This document shows, in pieces, positions 61,737 to 64,000 of a stretch of DNA of 64,000 bases (its first letter is position 1; every line of letters begins with the position of its first letter). A program made the position numbers and the translations under genes. Below the pieces are notes generated by a model. The model saw nothing but the letters and a program-made list of their open reading frames with translations. It was not told the DNA's origin and did not search any database. The DNA is from Pelodiscus sinensis (lineage: Eukaryota > Chordata > Testudines > Trionychidae). The stretch covers positions 140,824,105 to 140,888,104 of the forward strand of contig NC_134711.1 of the NCBI RefSeq assembly GCF_049634645.1, given 5' to 3'.

Positions 61737-62630
61737 GTAACATCACCTTTATCAGCGTTGTTCTAAGAAATTTAAATATGCTGTTCATTAGACTCTTTTT
61801 CTTTTACATTAATTCAGAAGTATTTGTTGTTCCTGGGATGTGATGATTTTCCTGTTTTAGGAACCATTCAGTGAATGAATATCCAAGTAGAAATACTAGA
61901 TAATGACATAAACTGGGCATTTTGCATGACATAATTAAATAGTTTATTTAAATAAGTCTTTAAAAGCAGTATCTATGTAAAAGAGTGTTGCATAGCAGGT
62001 ATCAGAAAATTATTTCAGAGATTTTTATATAAAAGTATATTTTAAAGACATAAAACATTGAAATTATACCATTAAACAGTTGTTTTACACGATACGTATG
62101 CAACACTACGTAATGCAGGAGTTGGTAACTGTTTCAAAGTTTCTCTTTTCTTAGATGTTTCAGAAATGCTATTTATATGGTATATAAAATACTGTCTTAT
62201 CTTGTCATGAAACTGAAATAGTAATTTTAAAAACTTTGATAATAGTAATAGGTGTGTGTAAAAGATTATAAGCAATACTACAAAAAGAAGATCATTTAAT
62301 ACTTGAAACTGAATATGGACAGATTACATTTTCGATACAATAATCTCTCAACAATTTCTGTCAATGGGCCAAATCTTAATCTCACTGAAATATGTTTATA
62401 CCAACAACCAATGCAGATGAGTTTATATCCTAATTCTACTGATGTCAGTGGGAGTTTTCCCATTGATGTCAGTGGGATTAGGATTTAACTTGGTCTGCAT
62501 TAGTTGCTGATGTAAGCGTTTTAAGAACATCTGTATTGAACTCAGTCAGGAAAGGCACCCAAGGATATCAATATCTGTAAGTCTGGTATCATTCTACTTC
62601 TACTGTTCAACTGGATTAATGAACTCTGGC
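61737..62630. other. SPAG17 intron, nothing clear
   Basis: AT-rich intron. Around 62365-62480, GGGCCAAATCTTAATCTCAC and two copies of GATGTCAGTGGGA suggest a small, old dispersed repeat. Confidence 0.4.
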
Positions 62631-62634
62631 CCTG

Positions 62635-62720
62635 ATTCAGCAAGGTACTTAAGCATTTGCCTAACTTTAGTATTCAAGTCGTCCCAGTAGAGGTAATGTA
62701 CATGCATAAATACCTTCCTA
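62635..62720. repeat. Dispersed hairpin-type repeat, half copy
   Basis: CCTGATTCAGCAAGGTACTT, AAGCATTTGCCTAACTTTAG and TCAAGTCGTCCCAGTAGAGG resemble the left half of the repeat at 18260-18420. Only one half is present. Confidence 0.4.
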
Positions 62721-63094
62721 CATCAAGCTCTCAAAGTTTAATGCCCGTTCAGTCTTAGCAACTGTAATAGTGACCAGAGAGTGAAAGCCAAAGTCAGAGG
62801 TGAAGTGTAAAGTATTGTAAATTAGATCACTGAGGTTATGTCTAGACTTGCAGGAAGATTGATGCTATGGCTGTTGATCTACATGCATTCGATTTAGTGG
62901 GTTTAGTAAAGATCCACTAAATCAAATGCTGAGGACATCCCTGTTGGTGCCATCTCCCTCTTAAACTCCCTTTTCTTCAGCCCCCTGTTCTCTTCACTCC
63001 CCCTGGTCACTCTGCCTCTGGCTTTTAAAGCCTGGTCTCCTAAGTCAATCCTATCCCCTTGTTAACCACACAGGGAGAGGGTGATCACAAAGCA
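62721..63094. other. SPAG17 intron, nothing recognised
   Basis: No supported feature. A GTTATGTCTAGACTTGCAGG word near 62836 may be one end of another MITE copy without a clear partner. Confidence 0.4.
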
Positions 63095-64000
63095 GAGTGA
63101 CGCTGATCAAGAGAACAAAGGATCAAACACTTACATTCACCAATGGTCAGACAACAATCAGACCAGAAACAGAGCCTGCTCTCAAGCTGTGGACAGTACT
63201 TCAGCCACCAAACAGCTTTGAATGCTTGGTCGAGGGCCTGGAAAAACCCCTAAAAGTTTCAATGCCATTCATGATTTGAAAGGATCTTTCAAAACAGCCT
63301 CCGCCCATATTACTGCTTATGGGCCACTATCACCTCCAACAAGTGGGTGCTTCACATCACCCTATCTGGCTACACTATCCCTTTCAGACCACCTGCCAAA
63401 TCTCCCTTCCCTCCCTCTTCAGGGACCCTTCCCACAAGACACAACTTGGACAGGGAAAAGGGTTTTTGGTATTTTCTAACCAAAAAGAAACCAAGAGGTT
63501 GGAGACCCATTCTTGATTTGCACAGACTAAACAAATATGTAAAGAAGTAGCATTTCTGCATGGTCACACTCTCCACCATCATCCCAGCGTTGCAACAAGG
63601 GGACTGGTTTTCAGCCCCCGACCTTCAGGATGCTTATTTTTGCATCCTATCCATCCCATCCACAGGAGGTTCCTGAGATTCACACTATGCTCAGATCATT
63701 ACCAATACCGGGTCTTACCTTTTGGCATCTAGAGTTGTTTCCAAGGTATTGGCTGCAGTCACAACCCAGCTGCACACCATGGGAATAATTATATTCCCAT
63801 ACCGCAATGACTGCCTGCTCAAAGCCACATTGTATACCGAAGCAACATGCTCGTCCACAGTACCAATAGAGTGCTTTTAAAAACTTGGCCTCCAGATAAA
63901 CTGGGAGAAATCATTGATCTGCCCCACCCAAATCATACAGTTTATTGGTGCCCATCTAGACTCCATGACAGCACGTGCTTATCTTTCTCAAGACAGGTTC
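63095..64000 (+). mobile_element. Decayed DIRS reverse transcriptase, cut by the window end
   Basis: In three interleaved phases the plus strand matches the young DIRS polymerase: LPSLFRDPSHKTQLGQGKGF (63393-63470), then KKKPRGWRPILDLHRLNKYV (63480-63545), then text for the LQDAYF block near 63620-63650 and a decayed YLDD box near 63795. At least one stop (63547-63549) and several shifts are seen. The element continues to the right of the window. Confidence 0.85.

Noticed and set aside
1..64000. CRISPR arrays, operons, riboswitches or bacterial-type mobile islands
   Set aside because: The sequence is vertebrate; the regular repeats seen are microsatellites, minisatellites and transposon copies.

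Overview
The window looks like nuclear DNA of an amniote, most probably a turtle. The reasons are intron-rich vertebrate coding sequence, several CR1 LINE fragments, Penelope-like and DIRS retroelements, many hAT relics, and a large family of palindromic MITE-like repeats. This mix is typical of turtle genomes, but the species is not fixed by the sequence alone.

The only host gene recognised is an internal part of SPAG17 (sperm-associated antigen 17, the vertebrate counterpart of the algal PF6 protein of the ciliary central pair, C1a projection) on the plus strand. Eleven consecutive exons were mapped between 11072 and 61736. They join in frame (1684 coding bases, about 561 codons), and every intron has GT..AG ends. 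The 5' exons were not found in the first 11 kb, and the gene continues past the right edge.

Nearly everything else is transposon-derived. Layout: 1-11 kb, mixed relics (CR1, Penelope tail, a pogo-like element, an old DIRS end, hAT). 11-28 kb, SPAG17 exons 1-4 of this window, with MITEs, CR1, a PCBP2-like processed pseudogene and a Penelope-like reverse transcriptase. 28.1-34.6 kb, a nearly intact DIRS retrotransposon (gag-like, RT/RNase H/methyltransferase-like, tyrosine recombinase, terminal repeats and internal complementary region) sitting inside an old hAT copy. 35-52 kb, MITEs and an old decayed DIRS with a hAT and a MITE nested in it, then a 1.9 kb CR1. 53.8-57.2 kb, a decayed Ty3/Gypsy element in which integrase precedes reverse transcriptase, the order of Gmr1-like elements. 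58-60.3 kb, a pogo-like and two palindromic MITE copies. 63.1-64 kb, another decayed DIRS reverse transcriptase cut by the window end.

Relative ages can be read from nesting and decay. The DIRS at 28.2-34.4 kb is youngest: its terminal and internal repeats agree almost perfectly, one reading frame is fully open, and the other two are each broken once. The DIRS relics at 5.8, 44-48 and 63 kb and the Gypsy element are much older. No tRNA, rRNA, CRISPR array or bacterial-type operon was seen.
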